This document shows positions 10,959-17,509 of a stretch of DNA of 35,565 nt, piece by piece. Origin of the DNA: Porticoccaceae bacterium (lineage in GTDB: Bacteria > Pseudomonadota > Gammaproteobacteria > Pseudomonadales > Porticoccaceae); the NCBI GenBank assembly GCA_028280905.1, contig JANQKW010000151.1, positions 1 to 35,565 on the forward strand, given 5' to 3'. The notes below the pieces were generated by a model. The model did not search any database. It worked only from the letters and a program-made list of their open reading frames with translations, and was not told the origin of the DNA. Made by a program: the position numbers and the translations under genes. Position 1 is the stretch's first letter, and each line of letters begins with the position of its first letter.

Positions 10959-12788
10959 ATGTGTGGAATTGTCGGAGCAGTCGCCAATCGGGAGGTCACG
11001 GAGATCCTGATGGAAGGGTTGAGAAGGCTCGAATATCGTGGCTATGATTCAGCCGGTTTAGCCCTGCTTGATAAAGATGGGCAAATTCAAGTTACCAAGG
11101 CCGTAGGCAAGGTCCAGGCGCTGGACGAGGCGCTGCCGCGGGATCGGATTGGCGGCGCTCAAGGTATAGCCCACACCCGCTGGGCCACACACGGCAAACC
11201 CACCCAGGCCAATGCGCACCCCCATCAGTCGGCGAATGTGGCCTTGGTTCACAATGGCATTATTGAAAATCACGAGGCGCTCAGGCAAGAGCTGATGGCT
11301 GCCGGTTATCAGTTCGCTTCAGAAACAGACACCGAAGTTGTGGCGCATCTGATCGACCACTATCTGGCGTCGGCGGACACGCTGAGGGACGCGGTGCAAA
11401 ATGCTATCCAACGGCTGGAGGGCGCTTATGCGGTGGCGGTTGTCTGCCCCAAATTCCCCGGCGTAATGGTAGCAGCGCGCAGTGGCAGCCCGCTGGTACT
11501 GGGCGTTGGTATTGGCGAGAATTTTCTGGCGTCCGACCAGCTGGCGCTGCGGCAGGTGACGGACCGCTTCGTGTTCCTGGAAGAGGGCGATTTGGTGGAA
11601 TTGACCAAGGATGGCTATCAGATCATAGATAGCCAGGGCCGCGCGGCGCAACGGAAAATCAGTGTATTGACAGATGGGGGTGACAGCGCGGACAAAAGCG
11701 GTTACCGCCACTATATGCTCAAGGAAATTTTTGAACAGCCGGAGGTTATTAAACATACTCTGCAAGGGCGAGTCAGTGAAAAAAGTGTTTTGCCTCAGGC
11801 GTTTGGCAGCGAAGCTGAAAAATTGTTCGCAAAAGTCAGGAATGTACATATCGTCGCCTGCGGTACCAGCTACCATGCGGGGCTGACAGCCCGTTACTGG
11901 TTGGAGGATTGGGTCGGCATTCCCTGCCAGGTGGAAGTTGCCAGCGAATACCGCTACCGCAATGTGGTGGTTCCGGAGGGCACGCTATTCCTCAGCATTT
12001 CACAGTCGGGTGAAACAGCCGATACGCTGGCGGCGTTAAAAATTGCCGACGAGCGCAACTACGTGGGTAGCCTGACCATTTGCAATGTTCCCAACAGCTC
12101 GCTGGTAAGGGAATCGGATCTGGCACTGATGACCTATGCCGGCCCGGAAATCGGTGTGGCGTCGACCAAGGCGTTCACCACCCAGCTAGTTGCGTTGCAG
12201 TTATTTTGTATCGTGCTGGGTCGCTTCAACGGTTTATCCGGCGAGCGTGAGCGAGACTTGGTAGAGGCGCTGCATCAACTGCCAGGGCTCTGCGAGCAAA
12301 CCCTGCAGCTGGATGGGGACATAGAATCTGTTTTTGAATGCTTTGCGGATAAACACCACGCGTTGTTCCTGGGGCGTGGTATTGTCTATCCCATTGCGAT
12401 GGAAGGGGCGCTGAAGTTAAAGGAAATTTCCTATATCCACGCGGAAGCTTACCCTTCCGGCGAGCTGAAGCACGGGCCGTTGGCATTGGTCGATAGCGAT
12501 ATGCCGGTCGTCGCTGTCGCGCCCAACAACGAGTTGCTGGAAAAATTGAAGTCCAACCTGCATGAGGTTGAAGCCCGCGGCGGGCAACTGTTTGTTTTTG
12601 CCGACCGGGATGCGGGGTTCGAGAACCAGTCGGGTATCACCGTATTAAACCTTCCCCATGTTCCGGAAAGCTTGGAACCAATTATCTACACCCTGCCTTT
12701 GCAGTTACTGTCTTATTACGTGGCTTTGGTTAAGGGCACCGATGTTGATCAGCCGCGCAACCTGGCCAAATCCGTCACGGTAGAGTAA
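10959..12788 (+). CDS. glmS: Glutamine--fructose-6-phosphate aminotransferase
   Basis: The enzyme makes glucosamine-6-phosphate, the first step toward UDP-GlcNAc. C2 in MCGIVGAV is the glutaminase nucleophile. Two SIS domains follow, with CGTSYHAG and [11 protein letters not shown] in the first and [13 protein letters not shown] in the second. The C-terminal LAKSVTVE tail is conserved. The 609-residue length equals that of E. coli GlmS. Only 14 nt separate it from glmU, too short for a glmS ribozyme, so control is likely at the operon level or post-transcriptional. Confidence 0.98.
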   Translation: MCGIVGAVANREVTEILMEGLRRLEYRGYDSAGLALLDKDGQIQVTKAVGKVQALDEALPRDRIGGAQGIAHTRWATHGKPTQANAHPHQSANVALVHNGIIENHEALRQELMAAGYQFASETDTEVVAHLIDHYLASADTLRDAVQNAIQRLEGAYAVAVVCPKFPGVMVAARSGSPLVLGVGIGENFLASDQLALRQVTDRFVFLEEGDLVELTKDGYQIIDSQGRAAQRKISVLTDGGDSADKSGYRHYMLKEIFEQPEVIKHTLQGRVSEKSVLPQAFGSEAEKLFAKVRNVHIVACGTSYHAGLTARYWLEDWVGIPCQVEVASEYRYRNVVVPEGTLFLSISQSGETADTLAALKIADERNYVGSLTICNVPNSSLVRESDLALMTYAGPEIGVASTKAFTTQLVALQLFCIVLGRFNGLSGERERDLVEALHQLPGLCEQTLQLDGDIESVFECFADKHHALFLGRGIVYPIAMEGALKLKEISYIHAEAYPSGELKHGPLALVDSDMPVVAVAPNNELLEKLKSNLHEVEARGGQLFVFADRDAGFENQSGITVLNLPHVPESLEPIIYTLPLQLLSYYVALVKGTDVDQPRNLAKSVTVE

Positions 12789-12791
12789 CTC

Positions 12792-12814
12792 CTCCCCGGT
12801 TATCGGGGGTTTTA
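12792..12814 (+). terminator. Terminator hairpin after glmS
   Basis: TCCCCG, loop GTTAT and CGGGGG form a short GC stem followed by TTTTA. It lies 3 nt after the glmS stop codon. The T-run is short, so efficiency is uncertain. Confidence 0.65.
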
Positions 12815-12853
12815 CAAGGGTCACGCTAGCTTCTTGGCGAATCTGCCCACCGC

Positions 12854-12869
12854 CATACCGACCGGTATG
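12854..12869. promoter_or_regulatory. Operator O1, predicted TetR-family site
   Basis: CATACC-GACC-GGTATG is a perfect inverted repeat with a 4-bp centre. It lies 17 bp upstream of the TTGACA -35 box of the small-peptide gene. O3 has the same half-sites. Confidence 0.7.
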
Positions 12870-12886
12870 ATTTTTTCAAAAAAGAG

Positions 12887-12915
12887 TTGACAGGCAGCCA
12901 AAAAACATACATACT
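12887..12915 (+). promoter_or_regulatory. Predicted promoter of the small membrane peptide gene
   Basis: TTGACA (12887-12892, perfect -35), a 17-bp spacer and CATACT (12910-12915) form a likely sigma70 promoter. The -10 box lies inside operator O2, so binding there should block RNA polymerase. Confidence 0.7.
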
Positions 12916-12939
12916 GGTCTGCACATACCAACTGGTATG
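12906..12939. promoter_or_regulatory. Operators O2 and O3, tandem predicted TetR-family sites
   Basis: O3 (12924-12939) is the perfect palindrome CATACC-AACT-GGTATG. O2 (12906-12921) is CATACA-TACT-GGTCTG, with one mismatch in each half-site. Their centres are 18 bp apart, so two dimers could bind side by side. O2 covers the -10 box. Confidence 0.7.
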
Positions 12940-13012
12940 TATATTTGTAAGCGGGTCGTCGCTAGTGCTGTGCTGATTGGCGTCCCCACACTGGAAAAAA
13001 GGAGAAATTGTA

Positions 13013-13123
13013 ATGTTAATTGTATATGTAATGACTGCTATAACCGGCATTATCGGTGCGCTTATTGCTGTTGACGATCTTAGGGATGCGCGTGTCAACC
13101 ATGAAGATCGCAAAGCACAATAA
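13013..13123 (+). CDS. 36-residue predicted membrane peptide
   Basis: I do not recognise this peptide. It starts with ATG at 13013, nine nt after a strong AAGGAG, and ends with TAA at 13121-13123. Residues 2-20 (LIVYVMTAITGIIGALIAV) are one hydrophobic segment, followed by a charged tail, DDLRDARVNHEDRKAQ. This is the layout of a single-pass small membrane protein with the tail in the cytoplasm or periplasm. A TTGACA promoter and three operators lie directly upstream, and a TetR-family gene follows. The good ribosome site, promoter and regulatory sites support a real gene in spite of its size. It may modulate a transporter or enzyme in the membrane, but nothing in the window shows a partner. 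Confidence 0.65.
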   Translation: MLIVYVMTAITGIIGALIAVDDLRDARVNHEDRKAQ

Positions 13124-13155
13124 CCAGGGTAATGAACATGGCATTTAAAGCACGG

Positions 13156-13195
13156 AGCAGTCAACGCGCTGCGGCTAATGTGGCAGTTGACTGCT
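13156..13195 (+). other. Hairpin between small peptide gene and tetR
   Basis: AGCAGTCAAC (13156-13165) pairs perfectly with GTTGACTGCT (13186-13195), with a 20-nt loop. There is no T-run behind it. It may end or protect the peptide mRNA, or be a further binding site. Confidence 0.5.
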
Positions 13196-13208
13196 TCTAA
13201 ATACGTGC

Positions 13209-13224
13209 CATACTGGTTTGTATG
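13209..13224. promoter_or_regulatory. Operator O4 in front of the TetR-family gene
   Basis: CATACT-GGTT-TGTATG matches O1 and O3 in the outer five bases of each half. It overlaps TATGAT (13221-13226), a possible -10 box for tetR. This suggests autorepression. Confidence 0.65.
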
Positions 13225-13292
13225 ATTAAATAACGAAATCCGGGCAAACGCCCTTGTGTCAACCATCCGCTGTATTCACTAGAGGCATTTCC

Positions 13293-13916
13293 ATGGCTAA
13301 TGTAGATAAAGCGACCAGCGAATCAACCAGGCAAACGATTTTGCAGGTAGCGGCTGCTGAAATTCATGAAAATGGTTTTAGAGCAACCGGGCTCAATGAT
13401 ATTTTGTCAAAAACGGGGCTAACCAAAGGCGCCTTTTACCACCACTTTAAATCCAAGGCGGAGTTGGGCTTAGCGGTGGCTGACGAAGTTATTGACAAAG
13501 CTATCCGCCAAATGTGGATTAATCCGCTGAAGAAAGAAGGTGCCAGCGTTGAAACGCTAAAGTCGTCACTGGAGTATGCGATGGCGGCGAATAATCAAAA
13601 AATGGTTTCCTACGGCTGTCCGCTTTGCAATCTGGCAAATGAAATGGCCACCCAGGACGAAAGGATCTGCGAGGCGTTAAAAAATACCATAGAGGACTGG
13701 AGAACGCAGATCTTCAACGTGCTTAAACGAGACCAGTCCAGGGGTGTTCTCAAAGATAGTATCGACTGCGAGCAGAGCGCCTATTTTATTCTTTCATCAT
13801 TACAAGGGGCCATAGGCCTCGCCAAACCCTACCACAGTACCGCGCCTTTTAGAGCGTCTTTGCGAGGGCTTATTGATTACCTTGAAGGGCTGCGGAAGAG
13901 GTCAGTATACGCTTAA
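13293..13916 (+). CDS. TetR/AcrR-family transcriptional repressor
   Basis: The 207-residue protein has a TetR N-terminal helix-turn-helix (residues about 12-58) with TGLNDILSKTGLTKGAFYHHFKSKAEL. The C-terminal ligand domain has the signature YGCPLCNLANEM, which places it near the LmrA/YxaF-like subgroup. C109 and C112 form a CPLC pair; related proteins that I recall usually have glycine in place of the second cysteine, so redox or metal sensing is conceivable. The ATG at 13293 is chosen over an upstream GTG because it gives the normal short N-terminus. Four palindromes of the form CATACCNNNNGGTATG surround it and the neighbouring peptide gene. I infer that it represses itself and that peptide. 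The effector is unknown. Confidence 0.92.
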   Translation: MANVDKATSESTRQTILQVAAAEIHENGFRATGLNDILSKTGLTKGAFYHHFKSKAELGLAVADEVIDKAIRQMWINPLKKEGASVETLKSSLEYAMAANNQKMVSYGCPLCNLANEMATQDERICEALKNTIEDWRTQIFNVLKRDQSRGVLKDSIDCEQSAYFILSSLQGAIGLAKPYHSTAPFRASLRGLIDYLEGLRKRSVYA

Positions 13917-13979
13917 CTGTCAAAGCCAAATGGTCGGACTTTGAACATCCAATTTTACACGCAAACCTGGTGCGTTGAC

Positions 13980-14000
13980 GGGGCTATAGGCATAAGCCCC
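13980..14000. terminator. Hairpin between convergent tetR and phoH
   Basis: GGGGCT (13980-13985) pairs with AGCCCC (13995-14000) with a 9-nt loop. It lies in the 98-bp gap between two convergent genes, where a shared terminator is expected. No clear T-run is present on either side, so it is only a possible terminator. Confidence 0.4.
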
Positions 14001-14014
14001 GCCTGTTGGTTAGA

Positions 14015-14815
14015 CTAGACGGGTTCGTGCTCGTAGCGGTCAATTATGTGACGAACCAAACCGCTGCGGACGATATCATCCCGCTGAAAATGGTGAATAT
14101 AAACGCTGGGCAAGCCTTCCATTCTTTGCAATGCATCCGCCAGGCCGTTGCCCCCGCGCACATCACTCTGCTGCAAGTCGCCGTTAATAACTACCCGGCA
14201 ATCGTCGCCGATTCGCGTTAGAAACATTTTCATTTGAATTGGTGTGGTATTCTGAGCTTCATCGAGAATAACAAAGGTTTTGTTGTTGAACGTCTTGCCG
14301 CGCATAAAGGCCAGTGGCGCGGCGACGATCCGCCCGTGGCGCAGGCAGTAATCAACTGTGCCCGCCCCCAGCCTCTCGTTGAGAATATCCCGAAAAGCGT
14401 CTATGTAGACAGAGAACTTTTCGTCCAGAGCGCCGGGCAGGAACCCAAGGTTCTCTCCGGCTTCCACAGCCGGACGCGTCAGGATAATCCGCTCCACCTG
14501 GCCGGACTCCAATGCTTCCGCGGCCAACGCTCCTGCGCAATAACTCTTGCCGGTACCGGCGGGTCCCAGACCGAAGGTCAGGCAATGGTTGAGAATCGCG
14601 GTAATGTACTTGTGTTGTGCTGCGTTGCGTGGGCGGAGTGGTTGGGTAGAGCGTTGGGGAGCATAGGCTGTTCCGAGGTGCTGGGCTCGGGAGTTGAGGT
14701 CGACAATATCCGCTGTGTCTTTTTGCCGGTTCCTTTTACTTCTTGAATCTTTGTAATTTCTCTCTTCAGGTTGCTTGTGATAATTCGTGCGCCTTGAGTG
14801 AGATTTTCTCGCCAT
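14015..14815 (-). CDS. PhoH-family ATPase (short form)
   Basis: The 266-residue protein has a PhoH-type P-loop ATPase domain: Walker A GPAGTGKS (84-91), Walker B FVILDEAQN (181-189) and sensor region VINGDLQQSD. A basic, polar N-terminal extension of about 40 residues could bind RNA. It lacks the KH-like or PIN domains of longer relatives. PhoH-family proteins are ATPases linked to RNA metabolism and phosphate starvation, with function poorly defined. No Pho box could be recognised. The gene is divergent from the region at 14873. Confidence 0.85.
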   Translation of the reverse strand: MARKSHSRRTNYHKQPEERNYKDSRSKRNRQKDTADIVDLNSRAQHLGTAYAPQRSTQPLRPRNAAQHKYITAILNHCLTFGLGPAGTGKSYCAGALAAEALESGQVERIILTRPAVEAGENLGFLPGALDEKFSVYIDAFRDILNERLGAGTVDYCLRHGRIVAAPLAFMRGKTFNNKTFVILDEAQNTTPIQMKMFLTRIGDDCRVVINGDLQQSDVRGGNGLADALQRMEGLPSVYIHHFQRDDIVRSGLVRHIIDRYEHEPV

Positions 14816-14872
14816 AATTAACAGTTCCTTTATCGGTAATTAAAAATACAACATTAAAACTGGAGATACTTA

Positions 14873-15138
14873 ATGGCTTTTTGCTTGTTTGTCTGTGGCT
14901 TTTGAACCCTCCTGTCAGTGAGATAACCGGTAGTGTGGCGGAGTTTGGAAAAAAATTAAAGGATGTTTTTATTACAATTGGAAAATATTTAAGATTTTTA
15001 ACAGATCAACCGTTATATTTAGAAGATGCGGATCCGTTGAAATTAACGGCGGCGGCGCACGCGCTTGCTTTCCGTCGGTCCAATAACGCAAATGAAACCA
15101 GGATTCGCTGGGAATGCGAATCCGGTTTCGATCACTAG
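14873..15138 (+). pseudogene. Small gene apparently broken by a single-base frameshift
   Basis: GGAG at 14862-14865 is correctly spaced from ATG 14873, but that frame stops after 10 codons. Adding one T to the five-T run at 14878-14882 would join this start to the open frame ending at 15138. The result would be an 88-residue product starting with MAFLLVCLWLLNPP, a hydrophobic N-terminus, followed by a soluble stretch with GKKLKDVFITIGKYLRFL. Codon use in the 5' half is TTA-rich and AT-rich, unlike the CTG-rich neighbours, which suggests a foreign or decaying gene. I do not recognise the family. It could be a real pseudogene, a phase-variable gene or a sequencing error in the T run. Confidence 0.45.
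15094..15129. other. Strong hairpin at the 3' end of the broken small gene
   Basis: GAAACC-A-GGATTCGC (15094-15108) pairs with GCGAATCC-GGTTTC (15116-15129), giving 14 bp with one bulged A and the loop TGGGAAT. It overlaps the last codons of the broken gene. No T-run follows. Confidence 0.55.
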
Positions 15139-15203
15139 GCTTACTATGGCAAGCGAGGATTGGGCCGGCATCGTAGAATGGCCAAAATATATTTTTTAAA
15201 CCG

Positions 15204-15241
15204 AAGGCGTTCATTCTTCTCAGGAAACCTGACAACGCCTT
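15204..15241 (+). promoter_or_regulatory. Stem-loop directly upstream of the DUF4153 gene
   Basis: AAGGCGTT (15204-15211) pairs with AACGCCTT (15234-15241). Inside it TCAGG (15220-15224) pairs with CCTGA (15228-15232) over an AAA loop. The structure ends about 5 nt before GAAGG, which is the only ribosome-site candidate for the next gene, so it could affect translation. Confidence 0.45.
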
Positions 15242-15251
15242 GGCTGAAGGT

Positions 15252-17054
15252 ATGGGCGTGTATCTCAAAAAAATCATCCCGCTCGATGAGCTGAAAAGGA
15301 CCATTCGCCGCTTTCCGTTGTCGACACTTTGCAGCCTGGCGCTGTTTGTGCTGCTGGTGCTCAGCATTCACGACTTCATTGATATAACCGAAAAGGCGGA
15401 TTTGTTTGGCCGATTGATGGTGATATCGGCCTACGGTTTTTTCTGGTTTGTATTGGCGAGGCTATTTTCGGAAGGCAATGGCTGGGGGGCGGTATCTCAG
15501 CACGCTCTGGGTTTCGGCGTATTCGCGATCCTGATACTTGTGGTTTTTCTGGAGACGGGTTTCTCGCTACTTTGGATGTTGGCGCTGATGGTCCCGGCGC
15601 TGCTGCTCGGTATTTCCGCAGCGCCTTACCTGAATGATGGAGACGATCTTTCATTCTGGTTTTACAACAGCCAGGTTTGGCAGGGCGCTGCCGTGTCAAT
15701 CCTGGCCGGGCTGCTCTGGGGAGCGGGAATATCGGCAGCGTTGGCCAGTGTTGATTACCTGTTCGGCGTGAATGTAGCAGGTGAGTTTTACGCCGACCTT
15801 TGGAGCTTTGCACTAATGGTGTTTGCGCCCCTTTACGCATTGTCGTGGGTGCCGGAGCGCTACCAATACCGCGAGCAGGACTGCCACGCACCACCGCAAC
15901 TGGCGTTTATATTGAACTGGGTTTTGGCGCCGCTGATTGCGGTCTATATGCTGATTCTGTACGCCTATTTCATCAAGATAGCAATGGTGCAGGAACTACC
16001 CCGCGGGCAGCTCTCCTATATGGTCACGGCGTTCGGTGGCCTTGGGGTTCTGACTTACTTGGCGGGCTGGCCACTGCGGGACACTGGCGGACCCTTGTTG
16101 CGGCTAGTCCACAGGTTTTTCTTTCCGGCGTTGTTTGTGCCGGTGGTAATGCAAGCATTGTCCATATACCAGCGAATCGACCAGTATGGCGTGACCGAGC
16201 AGCGCTATGTGGTGGTGTTGTCAGTTGTCTGGTTTGGTGTTTTGGCGTTGGGCTACAGCATTAAAAAGCCGCCGCTCAAAATGATTACCGGGCTTCTGGC
16301 AATAATGTTGGTGGTTGCGGCATTGGGGCCATTTAGTGCACCCAGGGTGGCGGAGCGCAGTCAGCTAAGCAGGCTGGAAACCCTGCTGATGGTAAACGGC
16401 ATTCTGGTGGAGGGGAAAATTTCCAGGGCGCCAGAGGTCGTTTCATTTGGCGATAGAAAAAGCATCAGCTCCATTTTGACGTTTTTACAGAGGCGCAACA
16501 AACTGGGCCGCATAGGGCCTTGGCTGCCGATGTCGGACAAGCAGCACCCTGCTCGCACCCCCCAGGAATTGACCAAAGAGATGGGGTTTGCCTATATCAG
16601 CCACTATGAACGGCGACAGGGTAGGCATTTGGAGATGATCAATTTGCGTGGACAGTCGATTGTGGGTGCGCTCGACGTTTCCGGTTTTGATTACCTGATA
16701 CCGCAGCAACATGTGCACTGCTTTAACAACGGCTGTTCGGGCAATAGGGTGTGGCGCGGTCGATGGCAGGCGGATGAGGTTATCTCCGCAACATACGAAA
16801 AGGGTCGACTGAGTATTGCGGTCGCCGGCCACGGGGAGCTGGTGTTTGACGTGCAGGCTTACTTCGATGCTGAAGTGGAAAAGGATATCAGCCGGGAACC
16901 CCGTGATTTTGTTCTAGAGAATTCCGAGGGCGATCTGCGGGTGCGTCTGATTTTCCTCAACTTTAACGCGCGAAAATACAGTACCGGTGACGGGGCCGTA
17001 AAGCACCGACTGCAGAACTTCGCGTTTAGGGCGCTGGTTAGTTACAAGGGCTAG
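15252..17054 (+). CDS. DUF4153-family polytopic membrane protein
   Basis: This is a roughly 600-residue inner-membrane protein. The first ~370 residues form about ten hydrophobic segments, starting with STLCSLALFVLLVLSI. The last ~220 residues are mostly soluble and probably periplasmic. The layout fits DUF4153 proteins, whose function is unknown. The start is uncertain: GAAGG (15246-15250) is too close to ATG 15252 but well spaced for GTG 15258, and a TTG at 15240 lies inside a stem-loop. The gene stands alone, with repeat pair C3 behind it. Confidence 0.75.
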   Translation: MGVYLKKIIPLDELKRTIRRFPLSTLCSLALFVLLVLSIHDFIDITEKADLFGRLMVISAYGFFWFVLARLFSEGNGWGAVSQHALGFGVFAILILVVFLETGFSLLWMLALMVPALLLGISAAPYLNDGDDLSFWFYNSQVWQGAAVSILAGLLWGAGISAALASVDYLFGVNVAGEFYADLWSFALMVFAPLYALSWVPERYQYREQDCHAPPQLAFILNWVLAPLIAVYMLILYAYFIKIAMVQELPRGQLSYMVTAFGGLGVLTYLAGWPLRDTGGPLLRLVHRFFFPALFVPVVMQALSIYQRIDQYGVTEQRYVVVLSVVWFGVLALGYSIKKPPLKMITGLLAIMLVVAALGPFSAPRVAERSQLSRLETLLMVNGILVEGKISRAPEVVSFGDRKSISSILTFLQRRNKLGRIGPWLPMSDKQHPARTPQELTKEMGFAYISHYERRQGRHLEMINLRGQSIVGALDVSGFDYLIPQQHVHCFNNGCSGNRVWRGRWQADEVISATYEKGRLSIAVAGHGELVFDVQAYFDAEVEKDISREPRDFVLENSEGDLRVRLIFLNFNARKYSTGDGAVKHRLQNFAFRALVSYKG

Positions 17055-17070
17055 CTTAAGCTTGCATTAG

Positions 17071-17086
17071 AGCCCGCTGTCGGGCT
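17071..17086 (+). terminator. GC hairpin after the DUF4153 gene, overlapping R5
   Basis: AGCCCG, loop CTGT, CGGGCT forms a 6-bp stem 17 nt after the stop codon. Its right arm is also the outermost part of the R5 closing stem (from 17082), so the two folds exclude each other. There is no T-run. Confidence 0.4.
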
Positions 17087-17185
17087 TGGGGCACAGGGTT
17101 TCAAAACACGCCGTGAACCCATCCATGGGGGCTCGACGTCGGCATCCCTGCCGACGACGGTTTTGAAACCCTGTGCCCCAAGCCC
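17082..17185 (-). repeat. R5, structured repeat copy (pair C3, left member)
   Basis: The closing stem is the longest here, a perfect 26 bp (17082-17107 with 17160-17185). The core is 17108-17159, 52 nt. Hairpin 1 is CCC, loop ATCCAT (17121-17126), GGG. Hairpin 2 is CGTCGGC, loop ATCCCT (17144-17149), GCCGACG. On the minus strand the loops read ATGGAT and AGGGAT. Confidence 0.92.
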
Positions 17186-17269
17186 TTCGATATCAGGTGC
17201 CGAAACACTATTTTCACATTGTTATTTTGTCTTTTGAAAAGAAAGGACAAGCTCGTGATGCCGCTAAAA

Positions 17270-17369
17270 GTCGTGGTGGTAAGGGTCTGGGACCGTCGCT
17301 GGCAGGGATGCCAGCGCCGAGCCCCCAGGGATGGGTTTACGGCGTGTCCCAGACCCTTGCCAGCACGAC
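17270..17369 (+). repeat. R6, structured repeat copy (pair C3, right member)
   Basis: The closing stem is 24 bp with two differences (17270-17293 with 17346-17369); the T-G pair among them is wobble compatible. The core 17294-17345 is 52 nt. Hairpin 2 is CGCTGGC, loop AGGGAT (17304-17309), GCCAGCG. Hairpin 1 is CCC, loop AGGGAT (17327-17332), GGG. The 84-nt spacer to R5 is unlike the spacer of C2 and C4. R6 would lie in the 3' part of a DUF4153 transcript. Confidence 0.92.
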
Positions 17370-17491
17370 GGCCCATCATCAAGATTTCACCCAAAAACAA
17401 AACTGCTATTGCCAAACTTTTTCGGTCTCCCCAGCAGCGCTGATGGATACTTGTTTTATTTAATTTATTACCCAACATTCACCTGCCTATT

Positions 17492-17500
17492 TGGTAGAAT
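17492..17500 (+). promoter_or_regulatory. Extended -10 promoter of uvrD
   Basis: TGG-TAGAAT is an extended -10 element (TGnTAGAAT). No good -35 box lies upstream, which is typical for this class. Transcription would start near 17507, only about 3 nt before the ATG. No LexA box (CTGT-N8-ACAG) is visible. Confidence 0.5.
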
Positions 17501-17509
17501 CGCTAAGCT

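Noticed and set aside
13132-13200. 22-codon reading frame MNMAFKARSSQR... behind the 36-residue peptide
   Set aside because: Ribosome site is weak, composition is unremarkable and the frame is largely the 13156-13195 inverted repeat.
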